Shown: one piece after another, positions 42,356 to 50,844 of the stretch
How positions within the stretch are numbered: the stretch's first letter is position 1
Layout: every line of letters begins with the position of its first letter
Assembly (NCBI RefSeq): GCF_900110755.1
Contig: NZ_FOFF01000004.1
Location: forward strand, 186,001-250,000
Direction of reading: 5' to 3'
DNA: 64,000 bases
Source of the DNA: Streptomyces sp. yr375
GTDB lineage: Bacteria > Actinomycetota > Actinomycetes > Streptomycetales > Streptomycetaceae
The notes under the pieces: generated by a model
Database searches by the model: none
What the model was told of the DNA's origin: nothing
Seen by the model: the letters and a program-made list of their open reading frames with translations, nothing else
Made by a program: the position numbers and the translations under genes

Positions 42356-43375
42356 CTAACTACTGGCGCGCAGCCGGCGCGAGATGACGTAGTTGACGAT
42401 GCCGATGACGATCAGGATCAGGAACATCGTCCAGGCGATCGCCGAGGCCCGGCCCAGGTGCTGGTTCACCCAGCCCTGCTCGTACAGATACAGGCCCAGC
42501 GTCTGGAACTGGTGCTCCGCGCCGCCCGACGCGCCCTTGTTGGCGTCGAAGAGGAGCGGCTCGCCGAAGACCTGACTGGCGCCGATCGTGGACACGACGA
42601 CCGTGAACAGGATCGTCGGGCGCAGCGACGGCAGCGTGACGTGCAGGAACTGCTTCCAGCGGCTCGCGCCGTCCAGCGCCGCCGACTCGTACAGGTCCTG
42701 CGGTATCGCCTGCATCGCGGCCAGGTAGATCAGCGCGTTGTAGCCCGTCCACCGCCAGACGACGATCGTCGACACCGCGATCTGCGACGGCCACTTGTCG
42801 TTCTGCCAGTCGATCGCGTCGATCCCGGCGAAGTGCAGCGCCCAGTTGATCATGCCGTAGTCGCGCCCGAAGAGCAGCACGAAGACGAGCGAGGCGGCGG
42901 CGATCGACGTCGCGTACGGCGCGAGCATCGCGACCCGGTAGAACGTCGAGGCGCGCAGCTTGTAGTTGAGGATGTGGGCGAGGCCCATCGCCATCAGCAA
43001 CTGCGGGACGGTGGAGATGATCCCGATGGTCAGGGTGTTCTTCGCCGCGTTCCAGAAGAAGTCGTCGTCGAAGATGCGCGTGTAGTTGCGCATCCCCACC
43101 CACGTCATGTCGGTGGGCGCGGTCAGCTCCACCTGGTGCAGCGAGGCCCAGCCGGTGTACACGAGCGGGAACAGCCCGAACGCGAGAAACAGCAGGAAGA
43201 ACGGCGAGACGAACGCGTACGGACTCCAGCGCATGTCCCGCTGCCAGCGGCGGGACAGCCGGGACCGGCGCCTCTGCTCCGCCTCCGTGGCGCCGCCGGG
43301 CGGGCGGCCCGGGGCCGCGCCCCCCTCCTTCACGGGGGGCGCGGCGGTGTCGTGGCGGGTGGCCATACGGGTCAC
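42356..43375 (-). CDS. cebF: Cello-oligosaccharide ABC permease CebF
   Basis: The 339-residue permease has a Gly/Pro-rich cytoplasmic N-terminus of about 45 residues and six helices. The EAA loop QDLYESAALDGASRWKQFLHVTLPSLRP is typical of carbohydrate importers of the MalF type. The GTG overlaps the cebE stop by four bases (GTGA), so translation is coupled to the binding protein. Confidence 0.9.
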   Translation of the reverse strand: MTRMATRHDTAAPPVKEGGAAPGRPPGGATEAEQRRRSRLSRRWQRDMRWSPYAFVSPFFLLFLAFGLFPLVYTGWASLHQVELTAPTDMTWVGMRNYTRIFDDDFFWNAAKNTLTIGIISTVPQLLMAMGLAHILNYKLRASTFYRVAMLAPYATSIAAASLVFVLLFGRDYGMINWALHFAGIDAIDWQNDKWPSQIAVSTIVVWRWTGYNALIYLAAMQAIPQDLYESAALDGASRWKQFLHVTLPSLRPTILFTVVVSTIGASQVFGEPLLFDANKGASGGAEHQFQTLGLYLYEQGWVNQHLGRASAIAWTMFLILIVIGIVNYVISRRLRASS

Positions 43376-44700
43376 TTGTCCAGGTTGTTGTCGATGGTCT
43401 TGGTCGCCGTCTGCCAGGCTTCCGCCGCCGACTTGCCCTTCGTCACGAGGATGACGCCGTTGTCGGTCAGGCCCTGCTGGATGATCTGGTCCTTCGGGCC
43501 GATCACCTGCACCGGCGTGGTCTTGGCGGCCTCGGAGAAGACCGTGCCGATCGGCGAGTCACCGGTCATCTCGTTCTTCGCGCCGGTCACCTCCGCCATG
43601 GTGTACGTGCTCGGCGCGCTCGGGAAGTTGCCCTGCACCTTGAACAGCTTCGCCTGCTGCTCGGGCGCGGTCAGCCAGGTGACGAGCGCCTCGGCCTCCT
43701 TCACGTGCTTGCCGCTCTTCGGCACGCCCAGGAAGGAACCGCCCCAGTTGCCGGACTTGGGCGCGACGGCCACGTCCCACTTGCCGGCGTCCTCCGGCTT
43801 CGCCTTGCCCTTGATGGTGCCGAGCATCCACGGCGGGCAGGCGATGGTGGCGAACTTGCTGTTCGCGATCGTCGTGTCCCACGACTGCTGGAACTGCGTC
43901 TGCGGCTGGACCAGACCGTCCTCGGCGGCCTTCGCGGTGAGGTCGAAGGCGGCCTTCACGGCCGGGTTCGTCTTGTAGATGATCTCGCCGGAGGAGTCGT
44001 AGAACTTCTCCTTCTCACTGCTGAGGATGGCGTTGATCAGGCCGCCGGGGGAGTCCATGAAGAACGTGCCGGCCTTGGCCTTCTTCTTGTACTGCTGGCC
44101 TGCGGTGACGAACTTGTTCCAGTCGCCCGCCCACAGCTTGCCGACCTCGGTGCGGTCGGTGGGCAGCCCGGCCGCCTGGAAGAGGTCCTTGCGGTAGCAC
44201 AGGGCCATCGGGCCGACGTCGGTGCCGAGACCGATCGTCGCGCCGTCCTTGGTCGTGGCCTGCGCCCACTTCCAGTCCAGCCAGTTGCTCTTGCTCACCC
44301 CCGAGACCTTCGACATGTCCTCGAATCTGCTGGCCTGCGTCGCCACGACCTCGGCGATGTTGCCCACTTCGATGGCCTGGACGTCCTGGAGGCCGCTGTT
44401 GGTGGTGAGGTGGTTGACGAGCGCCGGGTAGTAGTTCTCGTTCCGCTCCGTGACATTCTCGGCGATCTTGATGTCGGGGTGGAGCTTCTCGTACTCGGTG
44501 TAGAGCCCGGCTTCCTTGAAGCCCATCGTGCCGAACAGACCCAGGGTGATCGTGGTCTTGCCGCTGCCGCCGCCCGACGTACCGCCGGAAGCGTTGTCGT
44601 CGCCGCTGTCGTCGGCACAGCCGGCCAGCAGCCCGGCGCCCAGCGACGCGACGGCCGCGAGGACCACCACCCTGCGGGTGGATCGGGTACGTGCTCGCAT
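43372..44700 (-). CDS. cebE: Cello-oligosaccharide-binding lipoprotein CebE
   Basis: The 442-residue extracellular solute-binding protein of family 1 has a lipoprotein signal (VVVLAAVASLGAGLLAGC). Mature features are TTITLGLFGTMGFKEAGLYTEYEKLHPDIKIAENVTERNENYYPALVNHL and the C-terminal LTAPEQQAKLFKVQGNFPSAPST. The CebE family binds cellobiose and cellotriose with high affinity. ATG 44700 follows AGGAGG. A perfect CebR box lies 118 bp upstream of the start; this is the first gene of the operon. Confidence 0.92.
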   Translation of the reverse strand: MRARTRSTRRVVVLAAVASLGAGLLAGCADDSGDDNASGGTSGGGSGKTTITLGLFGTMGFKEAGLYTEYEKLHPDIKIAENVTERNENYYPALVNHLTTNSGLQDVQAIEVGNIAEVVATQASRFEDMSKVSGVSKSNWLDWKWAQATTKDGATIGLGTDVGPMALCYRKDLFQAAGLPTDRTEVGKLWAGDWNKFVTAGQQYKKKAKAGTFFMDSPGGLINAILSSEKEKFYDSSGEIIYKTNPAVKAAFDLTAKAAEDGLVQPQTQFQQSWDTTIANSKFATIACPPWMLGTIKGKAKPEDAGKWDVAVAPKSGNWGGSFLGVPKSGKHVKEAEALVTWLTAPEQQAKLFKVQGNFPSAPSTYTMAEVTGAKNEMTGDSPIGTVFSEAAKTTPVQVIGPKDQIIQQGLTDNGVILVTKGKSAAEAWQTATKTIDNNLDK

Positions 44701-45071
44701 TACGTCCTCCTGTTGCCCTGACGTGCCGACCCCCCGGCCAACTGCATTGTTGGGCCCGTTAGTTACTCGCTGCGGCTCGGGCGGGGAACGTGCGGGATGT
44801 GTATGTGTCAGGTACCGTGGGAGCGCTCCCACAAGTGATGTGTTGAAGAGTCGTCGGTTCGGGCGGGGGTGTCAAGGGTGGGGGCGCGGAAGGATGCGTT
44901 CAGTTATCGGGCTGTTAGCTAACCCGGGGGAGTGGCGCGTGTAAGCCGCGTTTCATCCCATAGCGGACCGGAGGATGGGGTCGCGGCGACGCCGGGCGGC
45001 CGACCGGTCGAACGGGCGGGACTGTTAGATTTCCAGGCCAGCGTGGACAAACAGGCGGGAAGGCGGGGCCC
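44701..45071. other. cebE-cebR intergenic region with promoters
   Basis: 371 bp divide divergent cebE and cebR. The only clear element is the CebR box at 44818-44831, nearer the cebE side. The remainder has an AT-richer stretch (TCAGTTATCGGGCTGTTAGC near 44900) that could hold a promoter for cebR. No further repeat or gene is visible. Confidence 0.6.
44818..44831. promoter_or_regulatory. Perfect CebR operator upstream of cebE
   Basis: TGGGAGCGCTCCCA is a perfect 14-bp palindrome identical to the CebR consensus. It lies in the cebE promoter region. Confidence 0.92.
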
Positions 45072-46127
45072 ATGGCAAGCCACGGAGCGCGGGGGCGGAG
45101 CGGTGGTCGGCCGACCCTCGAAGAGGTGGCCGCACGCGCCGGCGTCGGCCGCGGCACGGTCTCCCGGGTGATCAACGGTTCGCCGAGAGTCAGCGACGCG
45201 ACCCGCGCGGCGGTGGAGGCGGCGGTCGCCGAGCTCGGCTATGTCCCGAACACCGCGGCCCGCGCGCTCGCCGCCAACCGTACGGACGCGATCGCGTTGG
45301 TGGTGCCCGAGCCGGAGACCCGGTTCTTCGCGGAGCCGTACTTCTCGGACATGCTGCGCGGCGTCGGCACGGAACTGTCGGAGACCGAGATGCAGTTGCT
45401 GCTGATCTTCGCGGGTAGCGACCGCGAACGACGCCGACTGGCCCAGTACTTGGCGGCGCACCGGGTGGACGGCGTGCTGCTGGTCTCGGTCCACGCGGAC
45501 GACCCGCTGCCCGACCTGCTCGCGCAACTGGAGATCCCCGCGGTGATCAGCGGCCCGCGTTCGGCGGGGGAGACGCTTCCGTCGGTGGACTCCGACAACT
45601 ACGGCGGCGGCCGCTCGGCGGTCGAGCACCTCCTCTCCCGCGGTCGCACCCGCATCGCCCACATCACCGGCCGCCTCGACGTGTACGGCGCGCAGCGGCG
45701 CGTCGACGGCTACCGCGACGCCCTGCTGGACGCGGGGTACGGGGCGGACGAAGGCCTCATCGCGCCGGGCGACTTCACCGAGGAGGGCGGCCACCGCGCG
45801 ATGCGCGAACTCCTCGCCCGCACCCCGGCCCTCGACGCGGTCTTCGCCGGTTCCGACGTCATGGCGGCGGGCGCCCGCCAGGCCCTGCGCGAGGCGGGCC
45901 GCCGTATCCCGGAGGACGTGGCGCTGGTGGGCTACGACGACTCGGCGATCGCCCGCCACATGGATCCGCCGCTGACGAGTGTCCGCCAGCCGATAGAGGA
46001 GATGGGCCGCCGGATGCTGGACCTGCTCCTGACGGAGATCGCGGACCGCCGCCCGGCGGTCTCCCGGGAACTGGAACGCCGTCAGGTGGTGCTGGCCACG
46101 GAGCTGGTGGAGCGGGCCTCTTCGTAA
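45072..46127 (+). CDS. cebR: LacI-family repressor CebR
   Basis: The 351-residue LacI repressor has an N-terminal HTH (TLEEVAARAGVGRGTVSRVINGSPRVSDATRAAVEAAVAELGYVPNTAARALA) and a periplasmic-binding-protein-like core (TDAIALVVPEPETRFFAEPYFSDMLRGVGTEL, VDGVLLVS, AHITGRLDVYGAQRRVDGYRDAL, ALVGYDDSAIARHMDPPLTSVRQP). CebR binds TGGGAGCGCTCCCA and releases it on binding cellobiose/cellotriose. It is divergent from the operon it controls. The start is ATG 45072 in GGGGCCCATGG. Confidence 0.92.
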   Translation: MASHGARGRSGGRPTLEEVAARAGVGRGTVSRVINGSPRVSDATRAAVEAAVAELGYVPNTAARALAANRTDAIALVVPEPETRFFAEPYFSDMLRGVGTELSETEMQLLLIFAGSDRERRRLAQYLAAHRVDGVLLVSVHADDPLPDLLAQLEIPAVISGPRSAGETLPSVDSDNYGGGRSAVEHLLSRGRTRIAHITGRLDVYGAQRRVDGYRDALLDAGYGADEGLIAPGDFTEEGGHRAMRELLARTPALDAVFAGSDVMAAGARQALREAGRRIPEDVALVGYDDSAIARHMDPPLTSVRQPIEEMGRRMLDLLLTEIADRRPAVSRELERRQVVLATELVERASS

Positions 46128-46170
46128 GCCGGGCACGGCCCCCGGCCCTCGGCCCCGGCCCTGGGAAACG

Positions 46171-46212
46171 CATCAGCCGGTGACTTCCCCTAGGGGAAGT
46201 CACCGGCTGATG
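46171..46212. terminator. 42-bp perfect palindrome, bidirectional terminator
   Basis: The arms, beginning CATCAGCCGGTGACTTCCCC and mirrored after the TA centre, pair completely over 21 bp. It lies between the convergent cebR (+) and tRNA-His (-) and most likely terminates both. Confidence 0.75.
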
Positions 46213-46218
46213 ACTCAG

Positions 46219-46291
46219 GGTGAGTGACGGGACTCGAACCCGCGGCATCCTGGACCACAACCAGGTGCTCTACCAGCTGAGCTACACCCAC
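46219..46291 (-). tRNA. tRNA-His (GTG)
   Basis: The 73-nt cloverleaf has acceptor stem GTGGGTG/CACTCAC, anticodon loop TTGTGGT with anticodon GTG and a C discriminator. A G at position -1 (46292) is encoded, as tRNA-His requires. CCA is not encoded. Confidence 0.97.
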
Positions 46292-46409
46292 CACGTTCGG
46301 TAGTTGGACTTTGTGGTCTCCCTACCGGCCGAGAAAAAGTGTACAGGGTCCGAAGGGGTGCTCGTGCACGGCTTTTCCGGGCGACCCCCGACCGCCCCTA
46401 CGGGGCGCG

Positions 46410-47012
46410 TTACGGGGCGCGCAGGACGTGCTTGGCGGCGATGGTCTTCGCCGTGTCGGAGTCCGGGCCGGGCTGCGGTACGAAGACGGCCTCGCGGTAG
46501 TAGCGCAGTTCCGCGATGGACTCGCGGATGTCGGCGAGGGCGCGGTGGTTGCCGCTCTTCTCGGGGCTGTTGAAGTACGCCCTCGGGTACCAGCGCCGGG
46601 CCAGCTCCTTGATCGACGACACGTCGACGATCCGGTAGTGCAGGTAGGTCTCCAGAGCCGACATGTCCCGGGCCAGGAACCCGCGGTCGGTGCCGACGGA
46701 GTTGCCGCACAGCGGCGCCTTCCCCGGCTCCTTCACATGCTCCCGGACGTAGGCCAGCACCTGCGCCTCGGCCTCCGCGAGCGTCGTCCCGCCGGCCAGC
46801 TCGTCGAGCAGCCCGGACCGGGTGTGCATCTCGCGCACCACGTCGGGCATCGTCTCCAGGGCTTTGGACGGCGGGCGGACGACGATGTCCACGCCGTCGC
46901 CGAGGATGTTCAGCTCGGAGTCGGTGACGAGGGCGGCAACCTCGATGAGAGCGTCGTCCGACAGCGAGAGGCCGGTCATCTCGCAGTCGATCCACACCAT
47001 GCGATCGTTCAT
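46410..47012 (-). CDS. orn: Oligoribonuclease Orn
   Basis: The 200-residue DEDD exonuclease has motif [11 protein letters not shown], motif [17 protein letters not shown] and motif [19 protein letters not shown] with the DEDDh His and Asp. It degrades short RNAs of 2-5 nt and, in c-di-GMP-signalling bacteria, pGpG. In Streptomyces the gene (ornA) is adjacent to adpA and needed for proper aerial growth. It lies downstream of adpA on the same strand but beyond a strong terminator, so it probably has its own promoter. Confidence 0.95.
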   Translation of the reverse strand: MNDRMVWIDCEMTGLSLSDDALIEVAALVTDSELNILGDGVDIVVRPPSKALETMPDVVREMHTRSGLLDELAGGTTLAEAEAQVLAYVREHVKEPGKAPLCGNSVGTDRGFLARDMSALETYLHYRIVDVSSIKELARRWYPRAYFNSPEKSGNHRALADIRESIAELRYYREAVFVPQPGPDSDTAKTIAAKHVLRAP

Positions 47013-47107
47013 GCGACCACCCTAAAGCTGACGTCGGCTTTTGAGGTGCTCACGGCGGTGTGGGCTTTGTCCGGGTGGGCTTCGTCCGTGTCGGCCTCGT
47101 CCCGGGA

Positions 47108-47147
47108 ACGCGGGAGGGGGCTGGGTCGGCCCAGCCCCCTCCCGCGT
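47108..47147 (-). terminator. Strong terminator after adpA
   Basis: An 18-bp perfect stem with a TCGG loop begins 11 bp past the adpA stop. It separates adpA from orn. Confidence 0.8.
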
Positions 47148-47158
47148 CACAAGGTCGT

Positions 47159-48388
47159 TCACATACCGCTGCGCTGCCCCGGCAGGCTCGCCCGCGAGGT
47201 CGCGTACGCGTCGCGCGCGTGCTCGGACGGCAGGGACGCCGACGAGCCCATCGCGCCCGCGCCGGCCGTGCGCCGGATCTGCGGCGGGACCGGTCCCGGC
47301 CCGTCCGCGTGCAGCGACTGCGACGAGGGCGGCGGGGACGACGGCTCGTTGTCCGTCGTCCGTTCGCCCTGCGGCCTACGGGCCCGGTACGCCGCCCGGT
47401 ACGCAGCCGGGGACGACCCCAACTGGCGGCGGAAGTGGCCGCGCAGGGCCACCGGCGAGCGGAACCCGCACCGGCCCGCGACCTCGTCCACCGAGTAGTC
47501 CGACGTCTCCAGCAGCCGCTGCGCCTGCAGCACCCGCTGGGTGATCAGCCACTGCAGTGGCGCGCTGCCGGTCAGTGACCGGAAACGGCGGTCGAAGGTA
47601 CGGCGGCTCATATAGGCGCGGGCCGCCAGCGTCTCCACGTCGAACTGCTCGTGGAGGTGCTCCAGCGCCCAGGCGACGACCTCGGCGAGCGGGTCGGCGC
47701 CGATCTCCTCTGGTAAAGACCGGTCGAGATAGCGCTCCTGGCCGCCCGACCGGCGCGGCGGGACCACCAGACGCCGGGCCAGCGCGCCCGCCGCCTCGTT
47801 GCCGTGATCCGTCCGCACGATGTGCAGACAGAGATCGATTCCGGCCGCCGTACCCGCCGACGTCAGGACGTCTCCGTCGTCCACGAAGAGTTCTCGTGGG
47901 TCCACATGCACCGACGGATAGCGCTTGGCCAGCGTCGGTGCGTACATCCAGTGGGTCGTCGCCGGTCGGCCGTCCAGCAGGCCTGCGGCGGCCAGCACGA
48001 ACGCGCCGGTGCACAGGCCCACGATGCGGGCACCCTCTTCGTGCGCCCGGCGCAGCGCGTCGAGCGCGTCCTCCGGTGGCGGAGAAGTGATCGAACGCCA
48101 GGCCGGCACGACGACCGTGCCCGCCCGTGAGATCGCTTCCAAGCCATGTGGCGCGGTGAGTTCCAGGCCCCCCGTGGTCCGCAGCGGGCCTTCTTCGCCG
48201 CCGCACACCAGCAAGCGGTAGCGCGGTACGCCGGCGTCCTGGCGGTCAATCCCGAACACCGACAGTGGAATGGAACTCTCGAATATGGGGCCGCCGCTGA
48301 ACAGCAGCACCGCGACGATCTCCTTGCGGCGTCGCCCGGAGAGTTTCCGGGCCGCGGCTTCCGGCGCGGCAGTGGAGTCGTGGCTCAT
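47159..48388 (-). CDS. adpA: AraC/DJ-1-type master regulator AdpA
   Basis: The 409-residue protein has an N-terminal ThiJ/PfpI (DJ-1-like) dimerisation domain and a C-terminal AraC double HTH (FDVETLAARAYMSRRTFDRRFRSLTGSAPLQWLITQRVLQAQRLLETSDYSVDEVAGRCGF). AdpA controls hundreds of genes for aerial growth and antibiotics. A single TTA leucine codon at 47714-47716 (residue 225) lies between the two domains, so translation depends on the bldA tRNA as in other Streptomyces. The C-terminal about 90 residues are variable and Pro/Ser-rich. Its promoter region carries an AdpA-type site, consistent with autoregulation. Confidence 0.95.
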   Translation of the reverse strand: MSHDSTAAPEAAARKLSGRRRKEIVAVLLFSGGPIFESSIPLSVFGIDRQDAGVPRYRLLVCGGEEGPLRTTGGLELTAPHGLEAISRAGTVVVPAWRSITSPPPEDALDALRRAHEEGARIVGLCTGAFVLAAAGLLDGRPATTHWMYAPTLAKRYPSVHVDPRELFVDDGDVLTSAGTAAGIDLCLHIVRTDHGNEAAGALARRLVVPPRRSGGQERYLDRSLPEEIGADPLAEVVAWALEHLHEQFDVETLAARAYMSRRTFDRRFRSLTGSAPLQWLITQRVLQAQRLLETSDYSVDEVAGRCGFRSPVALRGHFRRQLGSSPAAYRAAYRARRPQGERTTDNEPSSPPPSSQSLHADGPGPVPPQIRRTAGAGAMGSSASLPSEHARDAYATSRASLPGQRSGM

Positions 48389-48766
48389 CCTGCTAAGCCC
48401 CCCTCGGTGGTCGCGGCTCCTCGGTTGTGTCGCTCCTGCACGTTTCCCCTCGGTCCTGCACGAGTCCCCCGCCGTAGACAGTCAAGATCGAAATCTACTG
48501 TGTCGCATGATGCCGGCGTGGCCAGTTCAGCACCCGGCAGATTGTCGACATGGCAACTTGGCGTGAAGCATTCGATCACGAAGCGTTGCACTAGTGGGCC
48601 GTACAGGGAAGTGCGCCTCGGTGTGGTGGCCAATCCCCGTAGGGTGCACAGGGGCTCTGAGGCCCTTTCCGTGCAGGTCAAACGGGGGGTGGGGGGTAGT
48701 TTCGGCAAGGGATGCGCACTGCCCGGAAGTTGGCTGAAAAGATGCGGGTCCGTGCGCGAAAACCGG
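48389..48766. other. adpA control region
   Basis: 378 bp lie before adpA and after the end of a small membrane protein gene. It is AT-richer than its flanks (for example GTCAAGATCGAAATCTACTG at 48481). It holds one perfect AdpA consensus site (48519-48528) and a 9/10 match (TGGCGTGAAG, 48559-48568). No gene is visible. The adpA promoter is expected here. Confidence 0.6.
48519..48528 (+). promoter_or_regulatory. AdpA-binding consensus site upstream of adpA
   Basis: TGGCCAGTTC matches TGGCSNGWWY at all ten positions and lies 131-140 bp before the adpA start. AdpA represses its own gene in S. griseus and S. coelicolor by binding such sites. Confidence 0.5.
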
Positions 48767-49108
48767 TCAACCGACCGGTGAGTTTCCCCCGGAGTGACGA
48801 CCGCCACGGTGCGACCCCGATCCGGTGCGCTGATGGCGCCCCCGGTGGTGCGCCTGCGGCGTGTGGTCCTCCGCGAGCAGCCGGGCCGCGTACCGCTCGG
48901 AGCGGCGCAGCAGCACCCGGCAGACGGCCGTGACGGCGGCCAGGCCCAGGGCGGTGCCCGCGGTGCCGGCCAGCGAGGTGCCGTACCAGAGGAGGACCAC
49001 CGGAACCAGGACGCAACTGAAGGCGGCCCAGCGCATCAGGTCGGTCGTCCGGTCTTCGCGGGGGTGGGTGCCGGGGCGGGTGCCGGGGGTGGCGCGGGGC
49101 GAGAGCAC
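48767..49108 (-). CDS. Small two-helix membrane protein
   Basis: The 113-residue protein has a basic N-terminus, two hydrophobic segments (WAAFSCVLVPVVLLWYGTSLAG and GTALGLAAVTAVCRVLL) and a His/Gly-rich C-terminal tail (HTPQAHHRGRHQRTGSGSHRGGRHSGG). The GTG at 49108 follows GGAG and was chosen over an ORF start 207 bp further upstream. Lies directly upstream of the adpA promoter region. Function unknown. Confidence 0.65.
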   Translation of the reverse strand: MLSPRATPGTRPGTHPREDRTTDLMRWAAFSCVLVPVVLLWYGTSLAGTAGTALGLAAVTAVCRVLLRRSERYAARLLAEDHTPQAHHRGRHQRTGSGSHRGGRHSGGNSPVG

Positions 49109-49470
49109 GGGGCGGGCTCCTTCCTGGGGGCGGCGCGGGGGCGGTGCGGCGGCGGTACCGGGGGGCCGGTGGTGCAAGGGGTTCAACGCCGCTCCGGGCG
49201 GTCGGTCACTGCCGAGGTCGGTTCCGCGTAAGTGAACGCTGTGCAAACCGCCTGTACGGGGCAGCAGCCATTGCGTTACGGGCGTCCGCTCGGGCATGCT
49301 CCCTGGAACCCCCACCGGGGGTGTGCGTGATCTGGGCCTGGGAGGCGTGCCGCCGTACCCTTGGGGGTATGGGGTTGGGAAGATGATTCCCGGACAGCTC
49401 CCCAGCTCCGTCGATCACCGCCGCCCCGCCCGTATGTCCCGTATATAAGGATCGATTCGCCGAGACAGCC
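49109..49470. other. Divergent intergenic region before the universal stress protein
   Basis: 362 bp divide the small membrane protein gene (-) and the stress protein gene (+). It contains short inverted elements such as TACCC-TTG-GGGGTA near 49355 and the sequence GTATATAAGGATCG just before the stress gene, which includes its ribosome-binding site. No gene or longer repeat is visible. Confidence 0.5.
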
Positions 49471-49998
49471 ATGGCCGGTCACGAATTCTTCGAACCCGCG
49501 GACCGCAAGCGGCCCGTCGCCGACCCTACGGCGGCCGAGCCCCTGGCGGCGGAAGACGCACGCCATTCCTGCGATCCAGCCTTCAAGCACGGCGTGGTCG
49601 TCGGCTTCGACGGCTCCACGTCCAGTGAGCGCGCGCTCGCGTACGCCATCGGCATGGCCCACCGCTCCGGCTCGGGCCTGATCATCGTCCACGTCGCGAA
49701 CCGGCTGCCCACCACGGTGTGGGCGGGCTGCGAGCCGCCCGTCTTCGTCGACGTGCCGGACCACCGCACCGAGGTGCTCGGTCTGGAGCTCGCGTGCGCG
49801 GAGTACCTCGCCGAGGTGCCCTGGATCCTGGTCGAGCGCGGCGGCGACATCTGCCACGAACTCGAAGAGGTGGGGCGGGAGTACGAGGCCGACGCGATCG
49901 TCGTCGGCTCGACGCACGGCATCGTGGGGCGGATCTTCGGCTCGGTCGCCGGGCGGCTCGCCAAGCGGGCGAAGCGGCCGGTCATCGTGATCCCGTAA
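49471..49998 (+). CDS. Universal stress protein
   Basis: The 175-residue UspA-domain protein has GVVVGFDGSTSSERALAYAIGMA near residue 41 and the nucleotide-binding GSTHGIVGRIFGSVAGRLAKRAKRPVIVIP at the end (G-2X-G-9X-G pattern), so it is of the ATP-binding kind. A 40-residue hydrophilic N-terminus precedes the domain. Such proteins help survival in starvation or hypoxia; a particular signal cannot be assigned. Confidence 0.9.
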   Translation: MAGHEFFEPADRKRPVADPTAAEPLAAEDARHSCDPAFKHGVVVGFDGSTSSERALAYAIGMAHRSGSGLIIVHVANRLPTTVWAGCEPPVFVDVPDHRTEVLGLELACAEYLAEVPWILVERGGDICHELEEVGREYEADAIVVGSTHGIVGRIFGSVAGRLAKRAKRPVIVIP

Positions 49999-50129
49999 TT
50001 TCGCGATTCTTGGCGATCCTTCGCGTTCCTTGGCGATCCGCCCGAATTCGTGGCTCTCGCAGGGTGTTTGTGTGTTTGTGAAGGGCATATATCGCTCACA
50101 CAACTGCACGTGCGTGAAGGGAGCCCGCC

Positions 50130-50696
50130 GTGGACAATGACGTCTCCGCGGGAAGCAGCACCACTACGATCGCCGGCCGACTCGCCCTCGGCGTCACCCT
50201 GTTGGCCTTCGGCCTCGGGAACACCGGCCTCATCGACGGCGTGACGGCCGCGGACGCCGTCGCCGTCGCCCACTACGTCGGCGGCGTCGCGCTGTTCGTC
50301 GCCGGCCTGTTCGCCCTCCGGGACCGCGACACGGCCTCCGGCACCGCCTACACCGTCCTGGGCGCGTTCTGGTTCACCTGGGCGGTCTCGGCCGGGGCGC
50401 AGGTCTCCGACAACGCGGCAGGGCTCTTCCTGCTGCTGTTCGCCCTCGTGGCGCTGTCCCTGACGCTCGCCGGTGGCGACCAACTCGGCCAGGGCGTGTA
50501 CGGGTTGTTCTTCGTCGCGCTCGCGTTGATGGCCGTCGCGCGGTTCGCCGGAAGTGACGGGCTGACCAAGGTCGGTGGCTGGTTCGCCGTCGCGGCGGGA
50601 GTGGTTGCTTGGTATGCGGCGACGGCGGCGCTGGCTCACTGGCCTACGGCGTTTTTGCGGCGGGCTGCCCGCCCCGGGGTGACGGCCACGGGCTGA
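50130..50696 (+). CDS. GPR1/FUN34/YaaH acetate uptake transporter
   Basis: The 188-residue membrane protein has six hydrophobic helices. LALGVTLLAFGLGNTGLIDG resembles the N-terminal signature of acetate/succinate channels of the YaaH family (usually NPAPLGL in E. coli SatP, which is not conserved here). FALRDRDTASGTAYTVLGAFWFTWAV is another family segment. It is likely to import acetate or other short acids. GTG start after AAGGGAG. A terminator follows. Confidence 0.85.
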   Translation: MDNDVSAGSSTTTIAGRLALGVTLLAFGLGNTGLIDGVTAADAVAVAHYVGGVALFVAGLFALRDRDTASGTAYTVLGAFWFTWAVSAGAQVSDNAAGLFLLLFALVALSLTLAGGDQLGQGVYGLFFVALALMAVARFAGSDGLTKVGGWFAVAAGVVAWYAATAALAHWPTAFLRRAARPGVTATG

Positions 50697-50743
50697 TTGG
50701 CGGCCGGGGCCGGGGAGTTGGGCATCCCCGGTGACGGGGACGA

Positions 50744-50774
50744 CCCCCCACGTGTCGGTAGCGCACGTGGGGGG
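50744..50774 (+). terminator. Terminator after the acetate transporter gene
   Basis: CCCCCCACGTG and CACGTGGGGGG pair over 11 bp with a nine-base loop, 48 bp past the stop. Confidence 0.75.
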
Positions 50775-50798
50775 CCGTTCTGTTGTCTCGCCTCTGCG

Positions 50799-50844
50799 GC
50801 GCGTCGTGGTTGCTCGCGCAGTTCCCCGCGCCCCTTCGGGGCGC
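50799..50844 (-). repeat. Streptomyces intergenic repeat element, copy A
   Basis: Read on the minus strand it contains AGGGGCGCGGGGAACTGCGC, then GAGCAACCACGACGC, the type of short element scattered in many Streptomyces genomes. It includes the hairpin GCGCCCC-TTC-GGGGCGC at the end of glmS and may work as its terminator. A related copy is at 61800. Confidence 0.65.
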
